Source of the DNA: Odontocerum albicorne
Lineage: Eukaryota; Arthropoda; Insecta; Trichoptera; Odontoceridae
Direction: 5' to 3'
DNA length: 64,000 nucleotides
NCBI GenBank assembly: GCA_949825065.1
Contig: OX463838.1
Span: forward strand, 9,711,246-9,775,245
Shown one piece after another: positions 26,345 to 37,995 of the stretch (position 1 is its first letter; each line of letters opens with the position of its first letter). Position numbers and translations under genes: made by a program. The notes under the pieces are model-generated. The model was not told the origin of the DNA. It worked only from the letters and a program-made list of their open reading frames with translations, and did no database searches.

Positions 26345-27405
26345 GTATTTTCTTTCAATTTTGGATTCTTTCCTTATGTATTTATTTATTATTCCATCAT
26401 ACATTTACTTTCAACCATTCGTATAATTCTATTTTACTTCAATAACTTTTGTTAAAATTTAATTTTCTGAAAATGTGTAATTCCGGTTGTAAAGAAATAA
26501 GTGTTTAACAATGAATATATGTACTCGTTAATAATTTATTTCGAGCTAGAAAAGAAAAAACATAATAATTTTAATCATTATATCATAATTTTTACTTATA
26601 AAATTCAATCACTTTGTTTTTTATACAACTCTGTCCGTCATGTTTTGTATTTTTAATATAATAAAGATTCCAAAGCTTTAAAGAAAATTAAAAATATTGC
26701 ATTGCTCAAAATGTTCTTGCTCCGATATTTCTTTACTATTCTCATCTCTATTCACCTATCAAACTCTGTTTTATTAAACTTATGTTGGTAGGTTGAAGAA
26801 AATGTGACGTATAAATAGAGTTTTTAGTTATATTATCTGTACACATGCAAGTGTTAACTATTTAATAGATTAAGCTCTAACATAACCTCAAATGGGAACC
26901 ACTTAACTGGATGCAATCAACATTAAGAATACAAAAATACGAGATCAACAAACGAAAAAAAAAACCATTTTATTAATCTAGACCGGTGATTTCAAAACTT
27001 TTTTTCCTCTGCTCCTTTTGTAAAAACTAAAGCTTCTGAATAAATTAATAAAAAAATTGAACAGTGCTATTTCCTCATACCAGATAAAATTAAGCACCAG
27101 GATTAAAATATATTTAATCAAAATTAATTAAAATATATAAAAATACATTCTAATAAAAAAAATCTAAAATTAAATCAAGTCCGGTAGTGTTTCATCTTGG
27201 AATTGAACCCGGGACGTTGGGTGTCAACTAAGTATATTAACGATAATAACTGGACTATGAGTATTTATCCGTTTTGTACCTTCAATACGTTATTATACTT
27301 TATTTGGCTATTCCTTTTATATGATTTTAGTGGGAATCGATTTCGGATCTCTAGGCTAAATTGACAGATTTTGTAATCATTGTGACACGGATGTCGGTTG
27401 TATTA
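26345..27405. other. AT-rich stretch with a decayed tRNA-like motif
   Basis: No gene is supported. The stretch 27185-27235 (ggaattgaacccgggacgtt) looks like a reversed box B of an old SINE. Confidence 0.4.
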
Positions 27406-27409
27406 AATA

Positions 27410-27605
27410 TTTTGTTGTATACAGTACAACCTAGAAGGTTTATGGCCATATATCAATCTTTTCCAACAAAATATAAATATTTTTAAAAGGCATGAAGTGA
27501 AAACCATACTGGAACTCTTTTTTAAAAAAAAAACGGATACCAACGGGAATCCCTCAAATTTGATGTCAGGCGTCTTACCAACTAAACCACAGAGGTTGTC
27601 GACTA
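27410..27605 (-). mobile_element. tRNA-derived SINE
   Basis: Reversed: tgtatacagtacaacctaga, ggccatatatcaatcttttc, aagtgaaaaccatactggaa, then a box A-like taccaactaaaccacagagg. Confidence 0.75.
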
Positions 27606-28179
27606 GACTACCCTTTAGATCGGTCCAATGTACATTAAGTAGTCAACGTTTCATGTTGCTTCTACCATTATTCTACTTCTCATCAATCCTCTTGGAACTC
27701 TCCCTCCCCCACTGTGATCCGAACGCCCCCTATGGGACAGCACCGCTTATTTTGGGAATCTTTGATCTAGACTGACTATTCCCGTTATAAAGCTACTAGT
27801 ATATAGTTACTGAGAGCTAAAATAACATTTATATCGGCTAGCTTCAGTCCTAACCCCCCTTATAGCTCTTACTCTGGCTCCTAACGTCTCTTCGCTAATC
27901 TTTATTATTTCTCAGCTTTTCTTAATTGTTTCTCCAATGGTGGAATTAAATTTCGTGATGCGAGCGGTCCTCTCTCAGACTCTTTGTTTTAATATCTAAT
28001 TAAAACCATTCCAATGGGGTTTTATAAATTAACACTGTTTTAAGACTATCGATTGAACCATACCTTTGCTTTGTTAAATTAAAATCTTAAATTGCAGGTT
28101 GTGCAATATAAGGTGCAAACACGTAACGCGATAATTAAGCACATTTTTTAAATAAAATAATATAAAGTTTAGCAAGTAT

Positions 28180-28600
28180 CAGTGAAAGCCATGGAAGAGG
28201 ACGAACGAGAATAATATGATCGGATAAAGTGAATATAATGTAGGAAAAAGTAAAAGAAACAGAAGTACATCCGGCGGTAAGTAATACACATCGGGCTTAA
28301 GAAAGAGACTGTCGGCCATAATCGGCTAACTTCGGCTTTGTAGAGCATCGTCTCTGTCCCTAGAACGCTTGACAACGACTGACAAATCACGATGGAACAC
28401 GTGTATGAATGACATAGACGACGTTTTACAAAGCCAAAGTTAGCCGATTATGGCCGACAGTCTCTTTCTTAAGCCCGATGTGTATTACTTACCGCTGGGT
28501 ACTGTAACTGTATGAGTAGAAGAATGTGTTGAAGGAAAATAAAATGTCGTGAAAGGAAAGTTTCGCGTTCTATCTTTACTATATCCTCTAACATACAAAT
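28180..28600 (+). mobile_element. LINE-A 3' fragment split by a MITE
   Basis: 28190-28266 (catggaagaggacgaacgag) and 28507-28600 (gaaggaaaataaaatgtcgt then acatacaaatggcgtg) are the two halves of one LINE-A end. The MITE at 28268-28504 sits between them. Confidence 0.6.
28268..28504. mobile_element. Second copy of the TA-target MITE
   Basis: Same arms as 17419-17671 (aagtaatacacatcgggctt then aagaaagagactgtcgg, and the complement at the right end). The left tip is shortened to catccggcgg. TA flanks both sides. Confidence 0.8.
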
Positions 28601-28604
28601 GGCG

Positions 28605-28735
28605 TGTATATATAATATAATATAAGTATATGCTTTGAATAAATTGTATAAGTATATGCTTTGAATATATAATATAAGTGAATTTGAATATATAATATAA
28701 GTATATGCTTTGAATAAATTGAATAAGGTTAAATT
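28605..28735. repeat. Short AT-rich tandem repeat
   Basis: Three to four copies of aatataagtatatgctttga plus ataaatt, with variable spacing. Confidence 0.75.
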
Positions 28736-29369
28736 ATAAATTTTACAAATGGCGAATTGCAGTACAAAATTATTTATTTTGTCGTCGGGTATTAGATGTT
28801 AAGTGGAGATAAATCACGTCTATTACATAAAAGAGTGCTGGACTATAGACCGGCCTGAATGGAACCGTTTATGACATTCTAGTGTTTCTAATGTCACGTA
28901 TATGACGATGATGATAATGAAATAAAATAATGAATAACCTTTTTGAAAAAATACAATATTTAAAATCTATTAATGTGTTTTAATATATGTATATACTTAA
29001 TTTATATTTTTTTGAATTCATAACATAATGTAGATTCAAATGAATGAAACATTTTTAGTTAATCGTTCTTCATTTTTTAGATTCCACTAAAGGTTACTGT
29101 TCATGCTGTTAGGCTCTGGAACGATTAACCATCTAAGGCAAGATTCGCCCCTCGTTGGTGTGTTTCAAAAAGCGGTTTAAGAAATATTATATTTTTCTTC
29201 AATAATTAACCCGTGTTTTCTAATGTCACAACCCTGTTGCCTTTCCATCCCGCTTTCTTCCAACATTTTCTTTTTCCAATCAAATAATGATTTGTTTCAC
29301 ATTTTCTATTTAAAAGCTGTGTAAAAATGTTTTCTATTTTGAACTTATTTTTTATGATATTTATCAGAC

Positions 29370-29640
29370 ATTGGACGACCTCCATGATCCAGTAATTGAC
29401 GATCTCCGTGATCTAGTTGGAAGAAACTTGCCTTCTAGTCCGAGGGCTGCGGGTTTGATTCTCGTTGGTATCTCATTTAAACAAAAAAAAGGTTCTTGAC
29501 TGATTTCCACATTAGGCCTCTGTAACAAATTTCTAGCTAGTTGGAAGAGATCATGTTACAATAAGTGTTACATGTTACAATAAGAGATCATGTTACAATA
29601 AATCCGCTGGTTGTATTGTATACAACGAAAGTGTAAAAGC
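29370..29640 (+). mobile_element. tRNA-derived SINE with internal triplication
   Basis: Box A-like ccgtgatctagttggaagaa, box B-like ggctgcgggtttgattctcg, tail gttgtattgtatacaacgaa. Near the 3' end catgttacaataag occurs three times (about 29552-29600), a local expansion not seen in other copies. Confidence 0.78.
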
Positions 29641-29689
29641 ACTTAAAGGCACACCTTTTATGGGAGGTCTTATCAAAATTTATGATTGT

Positions 29690-29803
29690 ATAGGAATACT
29701 TGATCATTGGAGATCTTTTTCGGGTTGCCGGGGACAAAGATATCTACTCTCAGGTGATATTCAACGTTGGGGGGACCTGACATGACACTGAGAAGAAGAA
29801 GAT
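29690..29803 (+). mobile_element. RTE-like LINE 3' end
   Basis: ttgccggggacaaagatatc, caacgttggggggacctgac, tail gagaagaagaaga. Same 3' terminus as 10307-10545 and 39781-41999, in the opposite orientation. Confidence 0.75.
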
Positions 29804-29809
29804 ATGAAT

Positions 29810-30030
29810 ACTACACACATACATTACACCTTAAGTCGAATGGGTAACCATCACATATCGGAAGATCTACAAAGGTTTGTTTGTAGTTTTACTTCCCTTG
29901 GTAAGATTTCTGCGGTTTTCTTACCAAATATGTATTCATGAATATATACAGATGTGGGGAAGTACTTTTTCTAATGACTGCAGCCAGTATCTTTATTTTC
30001 TTACACTCAAATTATAATGATTTATTTTGT
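29810..30030 (+). mobile_element. Family C repeat (probable LINE 3' UTR)
   Basis: atctacaaaggtttgtttgt, cagatgtggggaagtac, then ttacactcaaattataa. Matches 31450-31680 in the same orientation and 17270 and 50125 reversed. Confidence 0.6.
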
Positions 30031-30065
30031 GTTATTTGTCATCTGTCAATAATATTGTGTTAGAG

Positions 30066-30290
30066 CATCCGATCACATTGTGAACCAGGCAATCTCCATG
30101 TATCTTCCTCGAATAACAACCAGAGGAAGACCAAATAATTCATGGGTGGTGCAAAAAGATAACCTGATGCAGAGGCACGGCCTGGGGGACGTAGTCCGGG
30201 ACAGAAGAGCATACAACCTGAGAACGAGGAGAGCTGACCCCAACAGTCTTCGCAGACAATGAGTTGGGATGGAGCCAAGGAGAAGAAAAT
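30066..30290 (+). mobile_element. LINE-B insertion, 225 bp, with 18 bp target duplication
   Basis: Reads SDHIVNQAISMYLPRITTRG, then WVVQKDNLMQRHGLGDVV and RADPNSLRRQ to a TGA, the C-terminus of an RTE-clade-like LINE. AATAATATTGTGTTAGAG (30048-30065) and AATAATATTGTTTTAGAG (30291-30308) flank it, one mismatch in 18. The insert is 5'-truncated. Confidence 0.85.
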
Positions 30291-30308
30291 AATAATATTG
30301 TTTTAGAG

Positions 30309-31186
30309 TCCCAATTTCAATGTGTAATTTACCGTATTTGGTATAATGAAAAAAAACTCAAAATCAAGTAATTTTCGATTCTTTACATTGCAACAATGAA
30401 CATCCCCTGCAATAATAAAATATTTTCAATCATTTCAGTATAAGATACCCTTCTATACGAGTTGGTTTATATTGGTGAAACTTGTCTTATTATATCGCAA
30501 TTCAATGCAAATTTGTTTTGCGTTTCTTTTTTTTGTTCCAGTCGCTGACAAATGTAACAAAGAACCGGAAATTTTATTGGAATATTCTGGCGGGGGAGAA
30601 TGATCGAAAGAAATACAGAAAGGGATGAAAAAAAAAACAATACACCCATACCTCTTTTAACAGAACTCTTTTAACGGGAGTTCGTTAGAACGGAAGAGAA
30701 AATATATTCTGTTAATTCAGCTGACAGAATTTTCTAAAAAAAGAAACAAATCTTAGATAAGGTATAGAGTATAGGCTTAAATTTTTGTAGTCTATGGATC
30801 AGAATTTCTTTAAAAAAAATGAGGACCTACTTTCAGTTTACTGTAAATATTATTAAAAAAAATTCAACAAAGTTACAAAATGTTTTTTGAAAAATAAACG
30901 AGAAAATTTGACGCACTCAATTGTTGAAATTTGACCCACTCAACGCACACAATTATTGAAATTTTTATAATTTTCAATTTTTCAAAGACTGTCTAAAATG
31001 AGTCGAGCCTCTTTTATGTTACATTGTTTTGGGACTTTTTAGTTTAGATTTCATAATCTTTTCAATTTCGCGTAACTTACTTTCAGTTGCACGTCTAGAT
31101 ATTTATTCGTGAACTTGAAAACATGTTTACCTGGGTGATGCATTACAACTGATATCTGATTCTACTCAAGTTCTATTGGATTAAAC
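30309..31186. other. AT-rich stretch without recognised features
   Basis: No gene is supported. A duplicated gaaatttgacccactcaacg / gaaaatttgacgcactcaat pair occurs near 30902-30955. Confidence 0.4.
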
Positions 31187-31382
31187 ATTCTTTGTATACA
31201 GTACAATTTGGAAAGCTTACTGCCATGTGGTAATCTCTTCCTACCAACCAGAAAAAAAACGTTAAAGATGCCTTAAGTGAAAACCAGACTGAAATATTAA
31301 AAAAAAAAATCTGGGTGCCAATACCAATCGAATCCACGAGTTGTAGGACAAGCTGCTCACCTACTAGGTCATGGGCGTCGTA
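31187..31382 (-). mobile_element. tRNA-derived SINE
   Basis: Reversed: tttgtatacagtacaatttg, tactgccatgtggtaatctc, aagtgaaaaccagactgaaa, damaged box B, then tcacctactaggtcatgggc. Confidence 0.8.
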
Positions 31383-31449
31383 TTGACTAAGCGAGTTAAT
31401 TTTATAAGTTCCTATTTTTTTACTGAGTTCACAATTGGTGTACAATTAC

Positions 31450-31680
31450 AAGTGATATAAACACTGCATACATACACTACACCTAAAGACGAAAGTATTA
31501 CTTACACGCATTGGATGATCTACAAAGGTTTTTTGTAGTTCGTCTTCATTTGGAATATTTTCTGTGGTTTTCTTAACAAATAAATTTCTGAACATATACA
31601 TATGCGGGAAAGTACCTTATCTAATGGATGCAGCCACTACCTTCCTATTCTTACACTCAAATTATATAGAAATTTATTTT
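31450..31680 (+). mobile_element. Family C repeat
   Basis: ggatgatctacaaaggtttt, catatgcgggaaagtac, then ttacactcaaattatat. Its end abuts the fold-back element at 31681. Confidence 0.6.
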
Positions 31681-32042
31681 ATCAAACACTGTTTATTTCA
31701 CTTTTTGTAACGGTATAACCCTACCGGTTTCAAGGATTTCACCTCATCGTCAGAGGAGCACAAACAAGACTGAATTCTGTTCGAACTGGTACCGATATAC
31801 ACCGATGCGAACATCTAGTAAACACATATATCCCAAAAATCTCTCCGCTGCTAGCCGAGATCGTACCATGCCTCTCTCAGCCCTCAGTCTCCAGCCCAAA
31901 TGTCCCCAACCGTTAAAAGCGTGTATATCGGCACCAGTTCGAACATAATTCAGTCTTGTTTGTGCTCCCCTGAAGATGAGGTGAAATCCTTGAAACCGGT
32001 AGGGTTATACCGTTACAAAAAGTGAAATAAACAGTGTTTGAT
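31681..32042. mobile_element. Fold-back element / MITE with about 120 bp inverted arms
   Basis: Starts ATCAAACACTGTTTATTTCA and ends with the complement. The arms stay nearly perfect through aaccctaccggtttcaagga and the ggagcacaaacaagactgaa block. The centre is about 120 bp and has no coding sequence. The tip (aacagtgtttgat) also occurs alone at about 39587-39602. No target duplication was identified. Confidence 0.8.
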
Positions 32043-32984
32043 ACAACAAATTAGAATGTCTTTAAACCTCCAAAACGTTAATGGCCTTAACTATAAAAAA
32101 TATATATTTATTTTGTAATATAATTTAATAATCTGTCAATAATAGTGGGTTTCATGTACATATTCGGTATGATTTTTTATTTTTGCTATTCATTTTCCCT
32201 GTCAACATGTTTTCTTTTAATAAATTATTTTATTTTTTTCTCTCAATGCTACGTATCAATCGTGTTTCCTATATTTTTATCTAGTAAAAATATTTTATAT
32301 ACGAAATTTCGGATAGCGTTTATTTTTTTTAAGATCGTATCTTTATCGCAAATCGAGGTTTTGGTTTATTCGAATCTGTGCCAGTACCTAATTCCCAAAA
32401 GGCAAACGCGAATTCGTCGTTTCCTCTTTTCGTTTCGCCGAAACACAATTGAAAAGATTTTTTTTCTGGCTTATTAAAATTATCACGGTTTGAAAAAAAA
32501 TAAGAAAATTTGACGCGAAATTGTTAAGAAAGGCATATTATTATTTTTATTTTTCACAGACTGTCCAAAATGAGTGGAGATGAACATTTTCGTTTGCCTT
32601 TTTAATAAAATATAAAAAAAATAACGAGAATACTTGTTTTATAATGGAAAAATAACCAAAATAATGAGTATTCATTAAATTTTGTATTTTTATGTCTAAG
32701 TGATTTTTTCTCATAGAAAAATCTTGATTTCTCTTTTTGTTGTGCTAACCTTAAAGCTTTATTATTTTAAATGAAACTATACTTTTCTTTCTATTTATTC
32801 TTTCATATAGGAACCTCCAACTCATCTGAATCGCTCACTCGGACGTATTGAATAGCGTGACTAAGAGACAATATTGTCTTTAGTCATCGAGCTTTCGAAT
32901 TTTAAAACTATTTGCACATGCTAGCTACACTTTCTCACGTCTTTATTTGCAAAAAAAAAACACTCGCACACATATTTTGGGCAT
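32043..32984. other. AT-rich stretch without recognised features
   Basis: The longest frame (110 codons from 32145, plus strand) is Phe/Leu/Ile-rich as expected for AT-rich noise. It has no motif I recognise. Confidence 0.4.
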
Positions 32985-33095
32985 GCGAGTTTTCTTACCA
33001 GACGAACTATGTGATTTATGGTAGTATCTGGAATCAAACCCGATATTCTCCGGGAGAAAGACAAGCGTCTTGGTTGGCTAGGCCACATGGTTGTG
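32985..33095 (-). mobile_element. SINE fragment
   Basis: Reversed head: tggaatcaaacccgatattc then caagcgtcttggttggctag gccac. Body missing. Confidence 0.6.
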
Positions 33096-33189
33096 AATTG
33101 TAAAGACCTGAAAGTAAAATATTGCATGAAAATATATTACATTAGTTTTTAATATATTCTAACAACATGTTTTCAACTTGTATAACATC

Positions 33190-33368
33190 TTCATTCTATA
33201 CAGTACAACCTGCCGGAATTACGAGTGGCAATTTCTTCCATCCAACTAGAAAGATGGAAAAAAACCTGATCTTTATACCTTTATAAAAATCTGAGTACAA
33301 ACTTGAATCGAAACCACAACTGTGGGTTTGGAATACAGAAGTCTTACCAATTAGTTCACGGAGGTCAA
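33190..33368 (-). mobile_element. tRNA-derived SINE
   Basis: Reversed: tctatacagtacaacctgcc, ggcaatttcttccatccaac, tttttccatc-like body, box B-like cgaaaccacaactgtggg, box A-like ccaattagttcacggaggtc. Confidence 0.75.
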
Positions 33369-33734
33369 CTTGTTTATGGATTTTGAAAAAATCCAGCATG
33401 AAATTAGATTTGTCGTAAAAATTAATATTTGATTGACGCGGCGGTTTTCCATTCGACGAGATAAAAATATCTAGTCTTGATTCAAAATCTGGTCCACTTG
33501 ATCCAGTCTTCAAAATCTGGTCTCTTGCACATCTGAGTAGTCACTCGGTCGTTCTTTCGCCGTTCATTCTTTCGACATTTTAAAATTCCATTTTTAACTT
33601 ACGTTCAACATGTACATATATGTAACTAAATAGTTTTTTTAATATAAAATTATTTCAACTAATAAATATGCTAAACCATAAAAAAAATGATGTACTTAAC
33701 TGTTAATTATTTTCCCAAAAACTGTTTTCGTTTT

Positions 33735-34035
33735 ACACCCTTCTGTTTTTGAACGGCGAGTTGCAAAAGGAAACAAAATCAAAAGAGATATACTTAAAAT
33801 AATCAATGTGAAAATGTGCTAAATTGATATTCACAACGGCGTTTTAGAACCAACACTGATTTATAGGAGTGAAACGTGCACGTGAAAAATAAATGAAAGG
33901 AGCTGAGTAAATGCGGCGGAAATCCGTGCATTGAGAAAAATATGTGATGTGTCGATGTATGAAATAATAACAAATTTAATTAAAAGGATGATTTGGTTCT
34001 TTCTCTTTTTCCATAGTGAAATAAACGGTGTGATG
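33735..34035 (+). mobile_element. LINE-A fragment
   Basis: Decayed: a reading near VLEPTLIYRSETCT, then the tttccatagtgaaataaacg gtgtgatg end. The middle is deleted relative to other copies. Confidence 0.5.
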
Positions 34036-34277
34036 ATATTCATGTATATTTTATTTATTTTGCTACAATTTTAGCCTTAAATTTACATTAATCTCTATTT
34101 ACTTCAATCTATATTCTGTCATACATTGTAACCCCATGTATTCTTCTAAGTGCACGTATTCCTGCAATATTTGTTCAGCTCTTTTTAGTATTTTTTTCAT
34201 ATCCACGTTTCACTCTCATACATTAAAGTAAGTATTAAAATACTGTAGTGGATCATCATCTTAGTACATTTCCTCAT

Positions 34278-34495
34278 TACCGTGACCTAGTTGATAAAAT
34301 GCTTGTTTCCTAACCCAGCGGTTGCGGGTTCGATTCCCGTTGGAACCCCGATTTTTAAAAGGATCCAATTTGGTTTTCACTTAAGGCCTCTTTAACGTGT
34401 TTCTGGTTGGTTGAAAGATATACCCACATGGCAATTAGTCCGCCAGGTTGTGCTGTATGCAATTAAAGTGGAACACAATACAATAATGTCCGGTT
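34278..34495 (+). mobile_element. tRNA-derived SINE, one of the best preserved
   Basis: Box A-like accgtgacctagttgataaa, box B-like gcgggttcgattcccgttgg, body ggttttcacttaaggcctct, then ggttggttgaaagatat and tail ggttgtgctgtatgcaatta ending in acacaatacaata. Confidence 0.88.
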
Positions 34496-35849
34496 CGACT
34501 ATACGAGTATATCTCGTAACTTTTCCATCATCTGTGAAAATACTGTTCAAGTAACAGAACTCTTCAGCTTGCTCTTATCTATTATTAACAGTTAAGACAT
34601 TAACTCGGTGAAGGTTTATGGATATTGTAACTTGTTTAACCTTTCCCTTCCTGTGCTAAAAAAAATCCGCGCGTTCCGGTGCTGTGTATTCAATACACAT
34701 GTAAAAATGAGCGATTTAAAATCGAAAAAATAAGAATATTCATAGCCAATCGCAATTAATTAAATTTGAAGTCAAAAGTGATAATAATTGAAATATAATT
34801 GCTGAAAACATGAAAAAAAACATCGGCCGATGTTCACAAAACGGGCGAAGCGACCACCTCAAATGGATGCCCGAAAGCTACTGAAGCGAGCGAACTGAGA
34901 TTCTATTTCTTGTGTTCCCATATACTGAAGTAGAGTGAAAGTGAGACGTGAATAGCGTCGCTTCCTCGCCCATAGTGTTTTTTTAGAATGAATATACCTA
35001 CGTCACACGTTTGATTGTATTGGTGAATTTATTCCCGATTTTCATAAATATCTCTGATGTGGCCGATAAGTACTGATTAACATATTATTAATATTATTTT
35101 TTTCGTTCAATGCGTAAATGTATTATGGAGGAATACCTAAAATCTGAACCCAGTATTTATTATATTTATAGAGATATTAAAGTTTTTAGAAGCAATGTGT
35201 ACTAGTTACATATTACAGGGAAGGAAGGTTTAATAAAACACTGTTATTTCCACTTAAGTGGAAATCATTTACTTTTGCTTTTATAATTCTCTTTCACCAT
35301 GCCTTAGGATTAAGCATCCTTTATTCTCAATTATGTATTTTATTTAATGATTATTATGTTATCAGGTATAATTTGTATCAACGTTACAATAAAATAAAAT
35401 AAAGATAAACTCATTGTTACAAACCCTGTTGCCGACTGTTCTCAATTGCATTGCCTTTGAAGTGCAATCATTATCAGTTAGTCTATTGAATTCATTGTGG
35501 TATATCCATTAACTCGCTGAGAGACGGAACAATTGGTATGAGGAACGCTAAGTAAGTAAGTACACATCAGATACCAGCATAAACAAATAGAACTGGCGGC
35601 GGTGGCAGAAGAACGGATGAAAGATGGTGCCAGTATTCAGTACCCACATGCCCAATGAAGCCAGACTCTATTGTATCCAGTTGGATCCAATCATTAGTCT
35701 TACAATAGAGTCGGTGTTTAATCGGATATTCTCGTTGTCACGCCAAGAACTGATCGTGCAAAACTTTCATTGGGTACACACAGGGGCGGGTCAAGTTAGT
35801 TTCAAGTCGTTACAACATTGGTGTTAATATTTATCTGATTAACTCTATC
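34496..35849. other. Mostly non-coding stretch with a GC-richer patch
   Basis: 34640-35000 is less AT-rich than its neighbours. 35580-35660 (ggcggcggtggcagaagaac) could be a coding scrap (ELAAVAEERMKDGA), but the frame closes soon after. No gene call is justified. Confidence 0.35.
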
Positions 35850-35920
35850 AACCAGTTGTTAAGAAGGTTTACTTTGTCCCAGGGGTTTCGGGTTCGATTC
35901 CTTGTGGTATCCGAACATAA
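35850..35920 (+). mobile_element. SINE head fragment
   Basis: accagttgttaagaaggttt then gtttcgggttcgattccttg. Cut at its right by the LINE-B insertion. Confidence 0.6.
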
Positions 35921-35932
35921 ATGTATTCTTCT

Positions 35933-36255
35933 CCCTGGCTCCATCCCAACTCACTGTCTGCGAATACTGTTGGGGTCAGCTCTCCTCGTCCTCAGGTTGT
36001 ATGCTCTTCTGTCCCGGACTACGTCCCCCAGGCCGTGTCTCTGCACCAGGTTATCTTTTTGCACCACCCACGAATTCTTTGGTCTTCCTATGGTTGTTAT
36101 TCGAGGAAGATCCATGGAGATTGCCTGGTTCACAATGTGATAGGGTGGTCTGCGTCCATCGTGCCCACACCATCTCAATCGCCTCTCCTCCATCTTACTG
36201 TTGATGTCTGTAACACCAAGGCTTCCACGAATGCGTGAACTTTTTATTTTGTCTC
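35933..36255 (-). mobile_element. LINE-B insertion with diverged 18 bp target duplication
   Basis: Minus strand: VRDKIKSSRIRGSLGVTDIN, SKMEERRLRWCGHDGR, then DLPRITTIGRPKNSWVVQKD and RADPNSIRRQ. Flanks ATCCGAACATAAATGTAT (left) and ATCCGAAAATAAATATAT (right) look like a target duplication with a few changes. Confidence 0.75.
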
Positions 36256-36359
36256 TTACGGACACACTAACATCCGAAAATAAATATATCAACATCCGAA
36301 ATAAATATATTACCTAACAAAATGTTATGAATTAAATTTGGAACAGATGTTTTAATATA

Positions 36360-37635
36360 TTAGGTCCCCACATACGAAACCGGCGTTTTGCCGTACTTGC
36401 AACTTTGATCGCAAATATCTTCTCTTTGGTTAGGAATTTCAAACTCAAATTTATACAGCTATTTACTCAAGTATTTGTGTTTCGAAAATTATAATTCATT
36501 TGTTTTTTCCTCAATTGTTTTTTTTCTTTGCGTCACTCAGTTTACAAAATGGAAAACTTGAAATATCGCGTTATTTACGAGTACGAGTTCCACCGTGGCA
36601 CCAGTGCTGCAGAAACGGCTCGAAGGATTAATGATGTGTATGGCAACGGTGCCGCAAAAGAAAACACAGTGCGTTTTTGGTTCCAACGTTTTCGTTCTGG
36701 AAATTTTGACCTGCAGAACAAGCCTCGTGGAGAAAGTTGATAATGAAGAATTGAAGGCTATTGTGGAAGCAGATCCATCGCAAACCACGTCCGAGTTAGC
36801 TGCAGGCTGCGGTGTTAGTGATAAAACTGTTTTAATCCACTTGAAGCAAATTGGGAAGGTGAAAAAGCTTGAAAGGTGGGTACCTCACGAATTGAGTGAA
36901 GCAAATCAACAAACGCGCGTTGACTGCTGCGTTGCATTACTCAACCGGCACAATAATGAAGGGATTTTGAATCGAATCATTACCTGTGATGAAAAGTGGA
37001 TCCTGTATGATAATCGGAAGCGCTCATCGCAATGGCTGAACCCTGCCGAACCAGCCAAACCATGCCCCAAGCGAAAATTGACTCCAAAAAAGTTACTTGT
37101 GAGCGTTTGGTGGACTAGTGCTGGTGTCGTTCACTACAGCTTTCTTAAATCTGGCCAGACGATTACGGCAGATGTCTATTGTCAGCAACTGCAAACCATG
37201 ATGGAAAAGCTAGCTGCTAAACAACCGAGGCTGGTTAATCGCTCTAGGCCACTGCTGCTTCATGATAACGCTAGACCACACACTGCACAACAGACGGCTA
37301 CCAAATTAGAAGAGCTTCAATTGGAATGTCTAAGACATCCACCGTACTCTCCGGACCTCGCCCCAACAGATTACTTTTTTTTTCGAAATTTGGATAACTT
37401 CTTGCAAGGGAAAAAATTCAACTCCGATGGGGCAGTCCAAACCGACTTCAAAAATTTTATTGATTCCCGTCCGAATGGTTTTTTTAGTAAAGGGATCGAT
37501 GAACTACCTATGAGATGGCAAAAGTGCATAGATAGCAATGGTACATACTTTGATTAAATAAATATATTATATTAAAAAAAAATCAACTTTATGTTCCTCC
37601 CAAACCAAACGCCAATTTCACATGTAAGGACCCAA
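36360..37635 (+). mobile_element. Mariner element, full length with TIRs and TA duplication
   Basis: The left end TTAGGTCCCCACATACGAAA and the right end (complement TTGGGTCCTTACATGTGAAA) form about 30 bp inverted repeats. TA flanks both sides (36358-36359 and 37636-37637). Total 1276 bp, normal for mariner. It encodes the broken transposase at 36549-37557. Confidence 0.9.
36549..37557 (+). pseudogene. Mariner transposase, broken by one small out-of-frame deletion
   Basis: Starts MENLKYRVIYEYEFHRGTSA, a DNA-binding helix-turn-helix region that reads to FDLQNKPRG. A deletion near 36731 shifts the frame and hits a stop at 36738. In the next frame the protein resumes (EKVDNEELKAIVEADPSQT) and runs to TYFD and a TAA at 37555. 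The second half has WVPHEL, the three DD34D blocks (CDEKW, HDNARPH, SPDLAPTDYF) with 34 residues between the last two Asp, and the RWQKCIDSNG end. It resembles the cecropia/Hsmar1-like mariner group. One lesion makes the copy inactive but recent. Confidence 0.88.
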
Positions 37636-37904
37636 TATTACTAAAACTTTTACGTATATAAAATGTTATACAGGGTCCAATAAAATCTATTTGGTAGTTT
37701 GTCAACAATGTCCGCAATTTAAATAAAAAAATATAGATATGTTTGCATAAGCGGGTAAGTGACTTGTTTTTAAATCTAAATTAATCGTACGTAAGGCGAA
37801 TTCAGATGCATGATATTTCTAAAAATGTCTAGATGTTTAAAGGTATTTAGATTTTAGATTTTAAAGGCGTGTCATATAAAAAGACTGGATATTTATTTAT
37901 AACA

Positions 37905-37995
37905 AGGTGATTTAAGTTACTGGATTGGTAAGAAGCTTAATTTTCATTCGAGGGTTTCGGGTTTGATTCTGGTTGGCACCCGAAAAAAAGGTCAG
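37905..37995 (+). mobile_element. SINE head fragment
   Basis: aggtgatttaagttactgga then gagggtttcgggtttgattc tggttgg. Confidence 0.55.

Noticed and set aside
32145..32477. 110-codon Phe-rich frame as a membrane protein
   Set aside because: T-rich DNA yields Phe/Leu/Ile frames automatically; there is no organised pattern of hydrophobic segments and loops or splice context.
34278..34350. A functional tRNA gene
   Set aside because: Box A and box B are present, but the sequence continues into the shared SINE body and no complete cloverleaf could be drawn.
35902..36238. Plus-strand frames of 94-105 codons
   Set aside because: Antisense to the LINE-B coding sequence, which explains the open reading.
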